64,000 bases of DNA from Ruminococcus hominis. GTDB lineage: Bacteria; Bacillota; Clostridia; Lachnospirales; Lachnospiraceae. Location of the stretch: assembly GCF_014287355.1 (NCBI RefSeq), contig NZ_JACOPE010000001.1, positions 2,852,001-2,916,000 of the forward strand. The letters are read 5' to 3'. Positions 17,417 to 26,446 of the stretch are shown here, piece after piece. Made by a program: the position numbers and the translations under genes. Position 1 is the stretch's first letter; each line of letters starts with the position of its first letter. The notes below the pieces were generated by a model. The model was not told the DNA's origin and made no database searches. It worked only from the letters and a program-made list of their open reading frames with translations.

Positions 17417-18103
17417 TCACCATAAATCGTATTGTTTCATAGTCTCTGCATTTCGATATTCATGTTTCTCATAATATCCTATCAACTTCCCATCATCTCT
17501 GAGTGCCACCATATAAACATCTTTATTCTGTTTCTCATTGTGAAAAGTAAAAACGATATTATGACTTTCATCTACTGCAAACCAGTCCACTACCTGCTGT
17601 ATTTTATCTCTTGATTCCGGATTATGACAATCTAACAGACTTCTTCCAACAAGTTTATCGCCACCTCGCTTCGCATAACTGATAACAGCTGCCGGATTCA
17701 TGTAAATAATCTCATGTTTAAGATTGCATATAACAACAGATGCCCTGTCCTGATCAACAATACTTTTATAAAAGTTGACATAAGATTTAAACTTAATCAC
17801 CTTTTCATTATCCAGCCTCTTTTGAAGATGTGGTTTCTTTCTTCGATAATAATCGTATATTTCTCCATCTGGTATCCAGATTTGTGCCTCATTTATCTTA
17901 TCAAGTACAGCTTCAACAATCTGTTCATCTGCCAGCGAATCAGGTGCTTTATCATGTTCTGTTACATACTTTTTGTATTCTTCATACACCCAGCCTGTAA
18001 TCTTATCCTTCTGTTTCATCTTGAGATTACTAAACTTCTTGTTCATCTGTAAAAGCTGACCATCTATCTTTTTATGTATTTTTTTCTTCTTACTTTTCGC
18101 CAT
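17417..18103 (-). CDS. PAS-domain protein
   Basis: 228 residues. The first 25 are very basic (MAKSKKKKIHKKIDGQ). Residues 30-95 are a helical domain (KITGWVYEEYKKYVTEHDKAP...GEIYDYYRRKKPHL). Residues 105-220 are a PAS fold: ASVVICNLKHEIIYMNPAAV, GRSLLDCHNPESRDKI and VYMVALRDDGKLIGYYEKHE. No output domain is seen. It lies between the PPOX and DUF4186 genes in one transcription unit. Confidence 0.7.
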   Translation of the reverse strand: MAKSKKKKIHKKIDGQLLQMNKKFSNLKMKQKDKITGWVYEEYKKYVTEHDKAPDSLADEQIVEAVLDKINEAQIWIPDGEIYDYYRRKKPHLQKRLDNEKVIKFKSYVNFYKSIVDQDRASVVICNLKHEIIYMNPAAVISYAKRGGDKLVGRSLLDCHNPESRDKIQQVVDWFAVDESHNIVFTFHNEKQNKDVYMVALRDDGKLIGYYEKHEYRNAETMKQYDLW

Positions 18104-18115
18104 TTTATGTTATCC

Positions 18116-18508
18116 TTAGAACTTCACTACTTCCGGTTCATGTGTAAATGATGAAAATGTAGCTGTCGCATTCTTAAAATAGAACACCTCTGTATTTCCA
18201 TCATCTGCTGAGTACATATTCTGTAAAGATGGATAAGCATCAAGCATAGACTGTCTTGCTTCTCTTCTATCATCTTCTACAAGTTCTCCTGCTACACGAA
18301 GCCACTCTCCATTCTTAAATGTACAGATTTCTACCTTTGGATTTGCATGAATCTGTTTTGAAACATCTTTCACCTTTCCGGTCTGAATATACAGTTTTCC
18401 ATCAAAAATATGTGCTGTTCCAAAAGGTCTTACCCTTGGCTGGTCTCCTTCCACTGTTGCCAAATAATATGTTTCTGCTTCTTTCAAAAAATTTACTACT
18501 CGTTCCAT
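18116..18508 (-). CDS. Pyridoxamine 5'-phosphate oxidase-like flavin protein
   Basis: 130 residues: FLKEAETYYLATVEGDQPRVRPFGTAHI at the start and VEICTFKNGEWLRVAGELVED in the middle are typical of the small split-barrel PPOX family (NimC/general-stress type) that binds FMN or F420. Likely cytosolic homodimer. First gene of a unit running through the PAS protein. Exact substrate unknown. Confidence 0.8.
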   Translation of the reverse strand: MERVVNFLKEAETYYLATVEGDQPRVRPFGTAHIFDGKLYIQTGKVKDVSKQIHANPKVEICTFKNGEWLRVAGELVEDDRREARQSMLDAYPSLQNMYSADDGNTEVFYFKNATATFSSFTHEPEVVKF

Positions 18509-18604
18509 GGTATAATCCTCCTGCCTTAACTGTTTATCTGATACTTATAATGAATTACAACTATTTTCAGTATAGCATATATTGCTTTATTAAGTATCAA
18601 TAAT

Positions 18605-18694
18605 TTGCCTTATGAGAAGGTTGGAAAGAGCGAGCCGGTATGTATTGCAGATGATATGCCGTTTGAAATTCCGGAGAGTTGGGAATGCGCATGA
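18605..18694 (+). pseudogene. hsdS remnant (type I restriction specificity)
   Basis: A 29-codon stretch reads LPYEKVGKSEPVCIADDMPF then EIPESWECA and stops. PFEIPESWE is the linker commonly found before the second recognition domain of HsdS. Both sides are gone. It is a second, unrelated hsdS fragment to the one in the CRISPR insert and lies on the other strand. Confidence 0.6.
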
Positions 18695-18765
18695 CTACCA
18701 AGTCTTTTTCTGGCTTGTTCAAGCATATCCATGCTGTAATCAATACAAGTAATATGTGCATTTTT
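18690..18765 (-). pseudogene. SAM-methyltransferase remnant
   Basis: A 26-codon stretch reads NAHITCIDYSMDMLEQARKR then LGSHAH. It matches the motif II region of class I methyltransferases (acidic residue in CIDYS). No other part is present. It abuts the hsdS remnant head to tail, so the two were joined by deletion. Confidence 0.5.
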
Positions 18766-18815
18766 CAGAGAACTCCTTACCCTCCAAATTTAATTTTAAT
18801 TCTAAAAGCTTAAAA

Positions 18816-19517
18816 CTATCGTTCTCTAATCTTCCTGACATTACGATTCATGAGGTGTCTTCCAATATGTCTATAAGCAAATGCTTTAAAGGCTGAAATT
18901 TCTTGATGATGTTCCTTCAACAGTTCATCTGGACAATCATAAACACCAAAATCCTGATTGATTCCCTCGCTCTGAATATAAGTATTGTTTCTATCAAACT
19001 CAATAATGAGATTTCTGAAATCCTTGACTGCTACTCCATAACCGCAAAATGCACCTGTACATTCCGAATTTTGTTCCTGTAACTTCTTTATGTAGGTTTT
19101 ATCCAAAATGAATGCTTCCAGTTCGTACCACTGATTTTCGAAATTAATTTCTACCCAGCTATGGAAAATACTTTTTGGAGCATTACGGTAAACAAACCCG
19201 GTCATAGCCCCTTTCTGCAATCTTTTATCAATCGTAAAACCATGTACTCTGCATGGAATATTGCAGGCACGTAAAAGTGCCATAAATAAAGTTCCTTTTG
19301 TATTACATTGTCCATAACCATCTGCAAGTACTTTTGAAGCTGAAATTCCGTCATCAATATTATATCCAAATAAAACATCATCTCTTACATAGTTGTAGAT
19401 TGCCTTAATCCTTTCAAATTCACCCATTTCCTTCCATTTCATATTTTGAATAAGTTTTTGAATTGCCGGATTAGAAAAATCAACCATTCGTGTTTCCCTA
19501 AGATACTTATCTTTCAT
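18816..19517 (-). CDS. Transglutaminase-like (cysteine protease fold) protein
   Basis: 233 residues. The Cys-His-Asp order of the family is visible. Cys lies in GQCNTKGTLFMALLRACNIPCRVHGF, His in IFHSWVEINFENQWYELEAF and the acidic partner in ELEAFILDKTY. No signal peptide, so cytosolic. Its start overlaps the end of the methyltransferase gene by 11 bp. Substrate unknown. Confidence 0.8.
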   Translation of the reverse strand: MKDKYLRETRMVDFSNPAIQKLIQNMKWKEMGEFERIKAIYNYVRDDVLFGYNIDDGISASKVLADGYGQCNTKGTLFMALLRACNIPCRVHGFTIDKRLQKGAMTGFVYRNAPKSIFHSWVEINFENQWYELEAFILDKTYIKKLQEQNSECTGAFCGYGVAVKDFRNLIIEFDRNNTYIQSEGINQDFGVYDCPDELLKEHHQEISAFKAFAYRHIGRHLMNRNVRKIRER

Positions 19518-20175
19518 TTCTTATCGCCTTTCCCATAGGTTTTCTCACAACACAATGCATTCGCATACCTTTACGAATTTCAAATTTTTCTACTTTTAAT
19601 CCTGCTTTTTTGCAACATTTTATGACCACATCTCTTGTTGGCACTTGGACATCTCCATGTCCGCATATATTTGCCAACGGCATTTCCAATGTATTCATTA
19701 GCCATACCAATACTTTATTGTCACTCGTCACATCTCTCAGTATCAATCTTCCATTTGGGCGAAGACATCTTTTCACACTATCAAAAAATGCCTGTGGATC
19801 CGGATAATGATGGAAGCTCATAGAACAAATAATTGCATCAAATGAATCGTTTTCAAAAGGAAAGTTCTCACAATCTCCTACAACAAATGTTGCATTTGGA
19901 ATATTTTTCTTTTTTGCCTGTTCAATCATGGCAGAAGTCAGATCCAGTCCTGTATAATGCCGGTCTGGATATTTTTCTGCTAATAAAGAAATCATCGGAG
20001 CAGGCCCGCAGCCTGCATCTAATAAATCTCTAAATGGCTCCTTATCTAATTCTTCCAGAATATCCGGATAATCCTTCTTGCACATTTCGTAAACGCCAGC
20101 ATGGTTACTTTCATATCTTCCTGCTGCTTTTGTAAACTCTTTAATTGACAATTTTTTATATTCTTCATTTTTCAT
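19507..20175 (-). CDS. Class I SAM-dependent methyltransferase
   Basis: 222 residues from MKNEEYKKLSIKEFTKAAGR (GGGGAAAAAAGC upstream; a start 15 codons earlier lies in decayed apbA). Motif I is LLDAGCGPAPMISLLAEKYP, motif II YTGLDLTSAMIEQAKKK, then VGDCENFPFENDSFDAIICS as in UbiE/Methyltransf_11. The acceptor is unknown. Translationally coupled to the transglutaminase-like gene. Confidence 0.83.
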   Translation of the reverse strand: MKNEEYKKLSIKEFTKAAGRYESNHAGVYEMCKKDYPDILEELDKEPFRDLLDAGCGPAPMISLLAEKYPDRHYTGLDLTSAMIEQAKKKNIPNATFVVGDCENFPFENDSFDAIICSMSFHHYPDPQAFFDSVKRCLRPNGRLILRDVTSDNKVLVWLMNTLEMPLANICGHGDVQVPTRDVVIKCCKKAGLKVEKFEIRKGMRMHCVVRKPMGKAIRNER

Positions 20176-20189
20176 GCTTTTTTCCCCAA

Positions 20190-20745
20190 TCACTGTACCT
20201 TTTTCGTCTTGCATCCGCATTTCTTCATTCTTTTCATATAAGCGTAAAACTGCTTAGTTCTTTCGGATTTATTTCCTGATATTTCTGCAAATGTTGTCGG
20301 CTGAATCAACCTTGGAGTAAGTGCTGCATCGAGGATACCATCATCATTTATACTTCCGCCTGCTCCTGGAAAAGCCGGTAATATTCTTCCTTTTCCGACA
20401 ATGTCTTCCCATTTATTGTAACTGTCCAGTGAATTTATCATTGTAACAATCATATTACTTTTATTATTTTTCAATTCAGTAAGTGCTTCATACAGCTGGT
20501 TTTCCCGGACAGTAAGCAAGACAAAATCACAAATATCATCGTTTGATAGTTCTCCAAGAATCCTAATCTCTGCCTTTATTACTTCCTGATTTTTCTTATA
20601 TTGCAATCCATTATTTCTTAAAGCCTCAAGTCTTTTACCTCTGGCATAAATATTTGTATCATAACCGGCTTCTGCAAATAAAGCCGCATACAAGGATCCA
20701 ATCACACCAGCACCATAAACCATAAATCAATATTCTTATCAACAA
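20190..20745 (-). pseudogene. Ketopantoate reductase-like (ApbA/PanE) gene, broken at both ends
   Basis: YGAGVIGSLYAALFAEAGYD is the Rossmann start and FPGAGGSINDDG a later family motif. The protein stops after about 177 residues instead of about 310. At the 5' end a 7-bp tandem duplication (TTTATGG twice) shifts the frame in what would read IRILIYGAGVIG. Upstream it is fused to the truncated ZIP gene. Probably inactive. Confidence 0.75.
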
Positions 20746-20965
20746 CTGCCGGAATAAACGATAAAGTTCCCATATTCTCAGATTGTTTAATTGCCGGAAT
20801 CAGGAGACTCCAGATTGAAGCAGCAACCATTATACCTGCTGCAAACCCTGCAAGTGCACGTTGCAGTAACTTGCTAAGTGTTTTTCTCATAAAAAACACG
20901 CATGCTGCACCTAGCGTTGTTCCAACAAATGGAATCAATATACCTTCAAAAACATTCATTAGCAT
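20702..20965 (-). pseudogene. ZIP-family metal transporter, N-terminal fragment
   Basis: 87 residues: GILIPFVGTTLGAACVFFMR and ALAGFAAGIMVAASIWSLLIP are the first two membrane segments of ZupT/ZIP zinc transporters. The protein is cut after FIPAVV, where sequence of the apbA-like gene begins. A normal ZIP has about 260 residues and eight segments. A deletion joined the two genes. Confidence 0.75.
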
Positions 20966-21013
20966 TATGTATTCCTTTCTGTATAGTCAAAAGTACTTTC
21001 ACATCGTTCTGTT

Positions 21014-21029
21014 GTTAGTTTTAACTAAC
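21014..21029. promoter_or_regulatory. Dyad upstream of the ZIP fragment, possible metalloregulator site
   Basis: GTTAGTT-TT-AACTAAC is a 7-bp inverted repeat centred about 55 bases before the ZIP start. Its TTAG...CTAA ends recall MntR/DtxR-type operators, which would suit a metal transporter. A larger imperfect hairpin (GAAACCGTG/CACGGTTTTC, about 21045-21083) lies next to it and may terminate a leftward or rightward transcript. Confidence 0.35.
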
Positions 21030-21217
21030 TGCCATATGTAAAAGAAACCGTGCAAAAAGCAAACTGTAATTTCACACGGTTTTCCTTATGTTTAAGTATA
21101 TCACTTACGAAATCATATAACAATATAATTCTTTTAACAATTTACAAAACCTGATATGTAATGACTTTTGTCAAGAGGTAAATTGAGAAAAATCACCACA
21201 AATTTATTAAATTTTAC

Positions 21218-21433
21218 CTGGAGAACCCATGAAAGGGCTTCAGACGTATCAGTCCCCGGCTTTGACCACTATGATATACGTGGATTCGGATTGTTCCTTA
21301 CCGACAGGTCAATGGTCCGCCGTGAGCTCTACCGTCTAACAGCGTGGATCACAGGCGAACCTGTGCCAACATAGGTTTATCGTAGATAGCTCGAACCTTG
21401 AAAGATGCTAAAACCCTTTCAGGGATTCTCCAG
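21218..21433. repeat. 216-bp MITE-like element with imperfect 20-bp terminal inverted repeats
   Basis: CTGGAGAACCCATGAAAGGG at 21218-21237 and the complement of CCCTTTCAGGGATTCTCCAG at 21414-21433 match with two differences. The interior is GC-rich compared with the flanks and has a perfect CACAGG-CGAA-CCTGTG hairpin (21350-21365). No transposase gene is present. Open frames across it on either strand do not look like proteins. Confidence 0.5.
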
Positions 21434-21451
21434 TTAATTGTTGTCTGCTTC

Positions 21452-21480
21452 GCTGTAAGCAGCACACAGATGCTTACAGC
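21452..21480. repeat. 9-bp perfect hairpin beside the MITE-like element
   Basis: GCTGTAAGC (21452-21460) and GCTTACAGC (21472-21480) flank an 11-base loop. The GC-rich sequence continues to about 21600 without a recognisable gene. It may be part of the same element or of a structured RNA. The interval 20966-21705 holds no intact gene. Confidence 0.45.
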
Positions 21481-21705
21481 ATATAATTGCCCGTCATAAC
21501 AGCGGAGCGGAACTGTCAAGGCTTCTCCTAACCCCTGTAGCATTTGCCCAGAAGAACCATCATATATATGTACCATCGGATTGCACTTCACTAAAACCAA
21601 CACTAATTAGAATTCTTTTTACCAATATTTCAAATGCTATACCTGCTTTCATATGTTTTACTCCTGTATTTACGAATTAATTGTACTTTATTCAAATTGG
21701 GCTTT

Positions 21706-22728
21706 TTATTTTTTAATTATGTAAGAATCCAAATGACCACCAAAAGAATATATTTTCCATTCAGACATGCCACAATCCTTAACTAATGCAATTTCATAAA
21801 TATCTTTTATAATATGTGGTGTACTAACCACAAACGGATTATCCACTTGAGGATGAATTCTAACATATGCCATTGTATGTTGTTCATTGTAACGTACCTT
21901 GGAACTAATTCCAGGATTCTTTATTCCCAAAAAGAATTCTCTTGCTTCCGAATAATCTTTCCAATCCTTTTTCGTAGATGGAAAAATTAATTTGTCCAAT
22001 AAACCTACAGAAATAACTTCTTTTTTTAATTCTTCCAAAAAAATATTGCATCGACTTAAAATTTCAATATCCTCGAGTACTAATTGTCCATATATCTGTT
22101 TTAATTCTTCGTCATCAGCATCGTGTCCATACATATTTGACCAAAATGGCGAATTAACAACATTCTGACTTTCGCTCTGATTTCCAAACGCAATTATGCT
22201 AGCATGTTCTTTATGTATTTCTTCTACATCCATCCCACATTCCCTGAGACATTTGATTATTTTAAATAACACTTTTTCAAAGTCTTCAACATACTTCCTT
22301 ATACAGGCAAAACGTAACTGTTCATCTGTTTGCACTAATCTTTGAATTCTATTCGCGTCCGCATGCAAATATAATCCATACATAACATCCTCTATTGTTT
22401 GATATAGATTAAGTTTTGTTCCGTCTGCCAATATCTGTTCAATTTGCATATTAATGATTTCATGATATTCGTCTAAAATCTTGCTTGCCTCTTCGCTTTT
22501 ATGCGGATATGTTTTCTTCATTTCATCCAGGATTTCTTCAATAAATACAGGTTCTCCTTTACTTCCATACTTGCGTAGTAAAATCAATTTGGTATTAATC
22601 TGCACATATGATTCAGCATCATAATCAGCTGTTAATTCATGACTACAGAGTTCCCCGGAAAATCTTTGATACTCTTTCATTGTATACAAAAACAAATATA
22701 ATTTACTATTCGTGAGTTTATCAGTCAT
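21706..22728 (-). CDS. Unknown 340-residue protein, third gene of a putative defence operon
   Basis: I do not recognise the family. It is soluble and mostly helical in its first 230 residues (HKSEEASKILDEYHEIINMQIEQIL...). A C-terminal part with strand-like segments follows (TMAYVRIHPQVDNPFVVSTPHIIK, then WKIYSFGGHLDSYIIKK). No nuclease or nucleotide-binding motif is visible. It lies 44 bases after the membrane protein gene on the same strand, so it is probably co-transcribed with it. Confidence 0.6.
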   Translation of the reverse strand: MTDKLTNSKLYLFLYTMKEYQRFSGELCSHELTADYDAESYVQINTKLILLRKYGSKGEPVFIEEILDEMKKTYPHKSEEASKILDEYHEIINMQIEQILADGTKLNLYQTIEDVMYGLYLHADANRIQRLVQTDEQLRFACIRKYVEDFEKVLFKIIKCLRECGMDVEEIHKEHASIIAFGNQSESQNVVNSPFWSNMYGHDADDEELKQIYGQLVLEDIEILSRCNIFLEELKKEVISVGLLDKLIFPSTKKDWKDYSEAREFFLGIKNPGISSKVRYNEQHTMAYVRIHPQVDNPFVVSTPHIIKDIYEIALVKDCGMSEWKIYSFGGHLDSYIIKK

Positions 22729-22772
22729 AATATCACCAACTTTCGTAATGTTATACTTCCGTACTTCCCCAT

Positions 22773-23816
22773 CTAAATTTTTGAAAGATTGTTTGCATTA
22801 ATATTACTTAGCACATCTATTATGTAAGGAACAATTCCAATAACACACAAAATGCTCATAACTAAAAATAATATGCCTATCGACACATGAATTTTCCAAT
22901 CTTTTCCTCTTTTATATGTCAATTTAAATAAACTGTTCCAAAACCATTTTCCTTTTTTACCAATTACAATATTAGTTATTGCGATAATATAAAAGTCCGA
23001 ACAAACTATATGGAGTATGAAAAATGCCAGCAATATCATTCCCACCATTTGAAAAAAGACATAATATGCATATTCAGAATTTAAAAATGCCTTAATTATT
23101 CCATCCATATCAACGATTTTCTTAAAGGCATCTAAATCTATTTTTGATGTATATAAAGGCATATTGATAATTCCTATCAAAAGCGGAATACATATTATTC
23201 CTACCATATTGAAATATAACATTTCTTTTATATTCTTTCCATATATCACCTGTGCTTTCCTGCTATTATAATATGCCCCAACAGTAGCAACTTCTATAAT
23301 TATCGACGCAAGCACCAAACATAATTGTACTTTAATGCGATAATCCAAATAAAACACTGTAAGAACTAATATCCCTATTAATCCTAACCAAAACGATTGA
23401 TCTCCTGATCCACCAGATGAAGCCTCTCTACTATTCTTGTTTCCTTCAACCACTATGGTTTTAGGAATATTATCAATATCTTTTTCATAGTTCTTAGCGT
23501 CTATTCGTCCATTATCTGTGACAACATTTATCTGATCACCATTAAAATTTATCGTAATCCAATTTTCATTTATCTTCTGTTTACTAAAATAGGTTATTCC
23601 ATCCAAGATTAGATATATCTGTATTGTTTCTCCTATAATTTCACTTTTCTTAGATATACATTTAAGTGTTTTTAATTCATTGATAATTTCATCGATTTCA
23701 ACTTCTATGTTAGGAATCTCTCCAAAATAGGTAATATTTAGTTCAAATGCATCTTCTCCAATTTCTGTCTTGTATTGTAAACATTTTCTCAAAAATATTT
23801 CACTGTCTTTTCTCAT
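22773..23816 (-). CDS. Unknown membrane protein with INFNGDQINVV motif
   Basis: 347 residues. Residues 1-85 are soluble. Residues 89-107 read INFNGDQINVVTDNGRIDA. A Ser/Gly-rich linker follows, then about five or six membrane segments from residue 132 (FWLGLIGILVLTVFYLDY, IIIEVATVGAYY, MVGIICIPLLIGIIN, VGMILLAFFILHIVC, IGILFLVMSILCVIGIVPYI). The 89-107 motif is closely similar to one in the protein encoded just upstream. A membrane-acting effector joined to a signalling motif is a plausible reading; no family is recognised. Confidence 0.6.
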   Translation of the reverse strand: MRKDSEIFLRKCLQYKTEIGEDAFELNITYFGEIPNIEVEIDEIINELKTLKCISKKSEIIGETIQIYLILDGITYFSKQKINENWITINFNGDQINVVTDNGRIDAKNYEKDIDNIPKTIVVEGNKNSREASSGGSGDQSFWLGLIGILVLTVFYLDYRIKVQLCLVLASIIIEVATVGAYYNSRKAQVIYGKNIKEMLYFNMVGIICIPLLIGIINMPLYTSKIDLDAFKKIVDMDGIIKAFLNSEYAYYVFFQMVGMILLAFFILHIVCSDFYIIAITNIVIGKKGKWFWNSLFKLTYKRGKDWKIHVSIGILFLVMSILCVIGIVPYIIDVLSNINANNLSKI

Positions 23817-23835
23817 AGAGTACCCCTATCTATTT

Positions 23836-24750
23836 CTACAAATTCATTATGCACTGAATAATAATATCATGTAGCTTTTGCAAATTAGTAGCCAATACCG
23901 GAATACCATTTGCAATAGTAATCATCGGCGCAATAAGTTTTAAACAATTCTGCAAACGACTTTTCTTCGGTTTTTCTTTATCTATTTCCTCTTTTACCTG
24001 TTCCAATACATCTAATATTTCATCGCCATCCTCTTTCTTTAAACCTGACAAATTATCTTTAATTGCTTGAATAATAGTTTCAAACTCATTTCCATCCAGC
24101 CCATTATTTTGTATAGCATTTATCGTTGCATTATCTTTTGCAATATTAACTTGTCCGCCACTTATATTTACTGTCATATTTCTTTTATTCATATCCCATT
24201 TTTCCCTTTCCATTTGCATATTGTATTCTTCTTGTATGTCCATTGGCATTAACTCAATATATTGTTCAATATCAATATGTAGAAATTCCTCTAATATCTT
24301 CGGATTCTTTTTGTATAATGAATACATTTCCTCTAGATGTAAAAAATCCAAATCTTGAAACATAAAATCGAAATAACTATTTACATTATTCAGATAATCA
24401 TACATATCCATTCCTTGTTTATTGATACACAAATTTCTTGGTAGTTCATCTAATGGAATATCGTTTGCTACGTCAATCCACCAAGAAATCGTGTGATATA
24501 ATGTAAGCTCAAAAAAAGAGGGAAGTTCATCTCTATCATAATTATCTTGAACCATGTTGTGAAGAGCTTTTACTGTCATCACGCACTTTTCAAAATTTGT
24601 TTCTATAATATATTGTGGGAAAATATCACTCAATATTTCCTCATAACTTAATGCAGCACAATTTGATTCTAACAATTCAAACATATACCAAATATTTTTA
24701 TTAATTATCTTTTTTGCTTCATCTACAATATCTAAGTATATCGGTAACAT
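23836..24750 (-). CDS. Unknown 304-residue protein with VNISGGQVNIA motif
   Basis: Residues 1-165 are a helical acidic domain. Residues 184-202 read VNISGGQVNIAKDNATINA. An acidic helix follows (FETIIQAIKDNLSGLKKEDGD), then a hydrophobic C-terminal helix region (CLKLIAPMITIANGIPVLATNL). The motif shares N, G, Q, N, D, N, I and A at matching places with the 89-107 motif of the next protein. Short Gly/Asn/Gln motifs shared by neighbouring proteins are a mark of amyloid-type signalling pairs. First gene of the operon; phased TGAGACT repeats lie 105-180 bases upstream. Confidence 0.6.
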   Translation of the reverse strand: MLPIYLDIVDEAKKIINKNIWYMFELLESNCAALSYEEILSDIFPQYIIETNFEKCVMTVKALHNMVQDNYDRDELPSFFELTLYHTISWWIDVANDIPLDELPRNLCINKQGMDMYDYLNNVNSYFDFMFQDLDFLHLEEMYSLYKKNPKILEEFLHIDIEQYIELMPMDIQEEYNMQMEREKWDMNKRNMTVNISGGQVNIAKDNATINAIQNNGLDGNEFETIIQAIKDNLSGLKKEDGDEILDVLEQVKEEIDKEKPKKSRLQNCLKLIAPMITIANGIPVLATNLQKLHDIIIQCIMNL

Positions 24751-24855
24751 ATAATTCCGCCTTTGTCATATTAATAATATTTCTCCTATAATTTAACAAA
24801 ATATAGTCCTTAACATCGAACGTACACTTCTTAATATTCACTCATAATACTCCCC

Positions 24856-24929
24856 AGTCTCAACTCAGTCTCAAAATCTCATCCACAAAAATGAGACTAC
24901 GTGAGACTAACTTGAGACTGTATGAGACT
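24856..24929. repeat. Phased heptamer repeats AGTCTCA/TGAGACT
   Basis: AGTCTCA starts at 24856 and 24867; TGAGACT starts at 24892, 24902, 24913 and 24923. Steps are 11, then 10, 11 and 10 bases, i.e. one helical turn. The two orientations face each other across about 18 bases. They lie between the end of the AlbA_2 pseudogene and the start of the 304-residue protein gene. They could be an operator or arm-type recombinase sites. Confidence 0.7.
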
Positions 24930-24941
24930 AAGTCCAGCTTA

Positions 24942-26354
24942 TCAATCCAAAGTCCATGTCGATGTCTTTTTATCATACATTGCACCCGTTACTTTTTTGA
25001 TTTTAGCATAGTCTCTGAATACCGTTGTTCTTGATATATCAAATTCTGCCATTACCTGTTCAACCGATAAGTGCAGGTTTTCACAAATCATATTATAAAT
25101 TTTTTGTTCTCTTTCAGATAAAGTTTTCTGTTCTCTTCCCTCGTCGGTAGCCACCTTGTCCAAAGGAATGGTTATTCTAAACACATCATCTTCAATCAAT
25201 TCCGGCTTACCACCATCAGAATATATTGGTGTATATTTGTATAAATTTCATACACCGGAACCAATTGTATCAGTTCTACCAATATTTGCAAAAAATTGCT
25301 GTATCAACGGATTCTTAGGATATGGTGTAAACTCGTCACTCATAATATTTCCATGACGTCTTGGTATACACCAGTTTTCTGTTTTTAGCCAATCCTTTTC
25401 GATAATTACCTTTGCCGGAAATGCACTGGAATAATCTCTATGCACAAGAATATTTGCAATTACTTCTCTGGAAATGATGCCTCTAATGCTTGTATTCACA
25501 TTGTCAATCAGACAGAACTTATCATAAGTATGCTTTGCCACAAAATCCATCAGAAGCTCATATGCCTCTATCAGATTTGTTGTTACTTGCAATCTATCAT
25601 CATATCTATCCAAATTTTCAACCCTGTAAATTGCATCTGTAATATATCCCGGACACAGGAACGTATCACTTCATCCTTGCCAAACAGAAGTACTCCGGCA
25701 AGATTATATCCCTGGATGCCTGATGAAAAATCTTTTTCCCACAAGCCTGCACTCTTCAATATTTCCTCATCAGACATTTTCAGCCAAGGATGATCCGGAT
25801 TTTTGCTCTTTGCAAGATTTCTTACTTTATCCATCAAATCTATTCGTAGGTCTTCCGTTGTAACATATGGGAATATCTTATGCTCCGCATATGTATTGCT
25901 CTTTCTGTTATACATATTTTGCAACTGAATCGGCGAATCTGTAATATCCATGTCACCATCTTCATTCCTGTCATAAATCCTATTCGCACATTTTTCGACT
26001 GTAGATGTCGGTGGCACATATACCCACAGAAGCAGCACCCCTTCATATTCCAATTTCTCTAATGAAAGATATAGTGTTGGGGACATCTTATCCGGATTAT
26101 TTAGCTGATTCACAAAGTTTTTCTTCATGTCCTTGACCATATTCCGGTTAATACATACCTATTGGCGTCCCGTCATCTTCCACACCCATAATGATATATC
26201 CACCATATCTGTTAGAAAAAGAGCATACTGTTTCATACACATCTTCCTGAACACCATGCTGGCAGGTTTTGTATTCTACTGTTATTTTTTCATCTTTTGA
26301 AAGCAAGTCTCTCATAAATTCAATTGTCATTCTATCGCCTCCAATTTTCATCAA
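24942..26354 (-). pseudogene. AlbA_2/Schlafen-type ATP-binding transcriptional regulator, broken
   Basis: Four consecutive pieces in order make one normal protein of about 470 residues. First is an N-terminal AlbA_2 domain (ITVEYKTCQHGV...SFSNRYGGYIIMGVEDDG). Then come a middle region, a HATPase-like part (FCLIDNVNTSIRGIISREVIANILVHRDYS) and a C-terminal HTH (LSVEQVMAEFDISRTTVFRDYAKIKK). Lesions: a 4-bp GTAT duplication after GTPIG, a frameshift near 25600, and a TGA after GRTDTIGSGV. Confidence 0.8.
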
Positions 26355-26446
26355 TTAACTATTATAATACTCTGCTTAGAACTGCATTCCATGTTCTTCA
26401 TTTTCCTGAATATATCGCAGCAATTTTCTTTTGTATAAAAAGGAAA

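Noticed and set aside
21349..21603. An 84-codon frame across the MITE-like region
   Set aside because: It runs through inverted repeats and hairpins, lacks a ribosome site and resembles no protein family.
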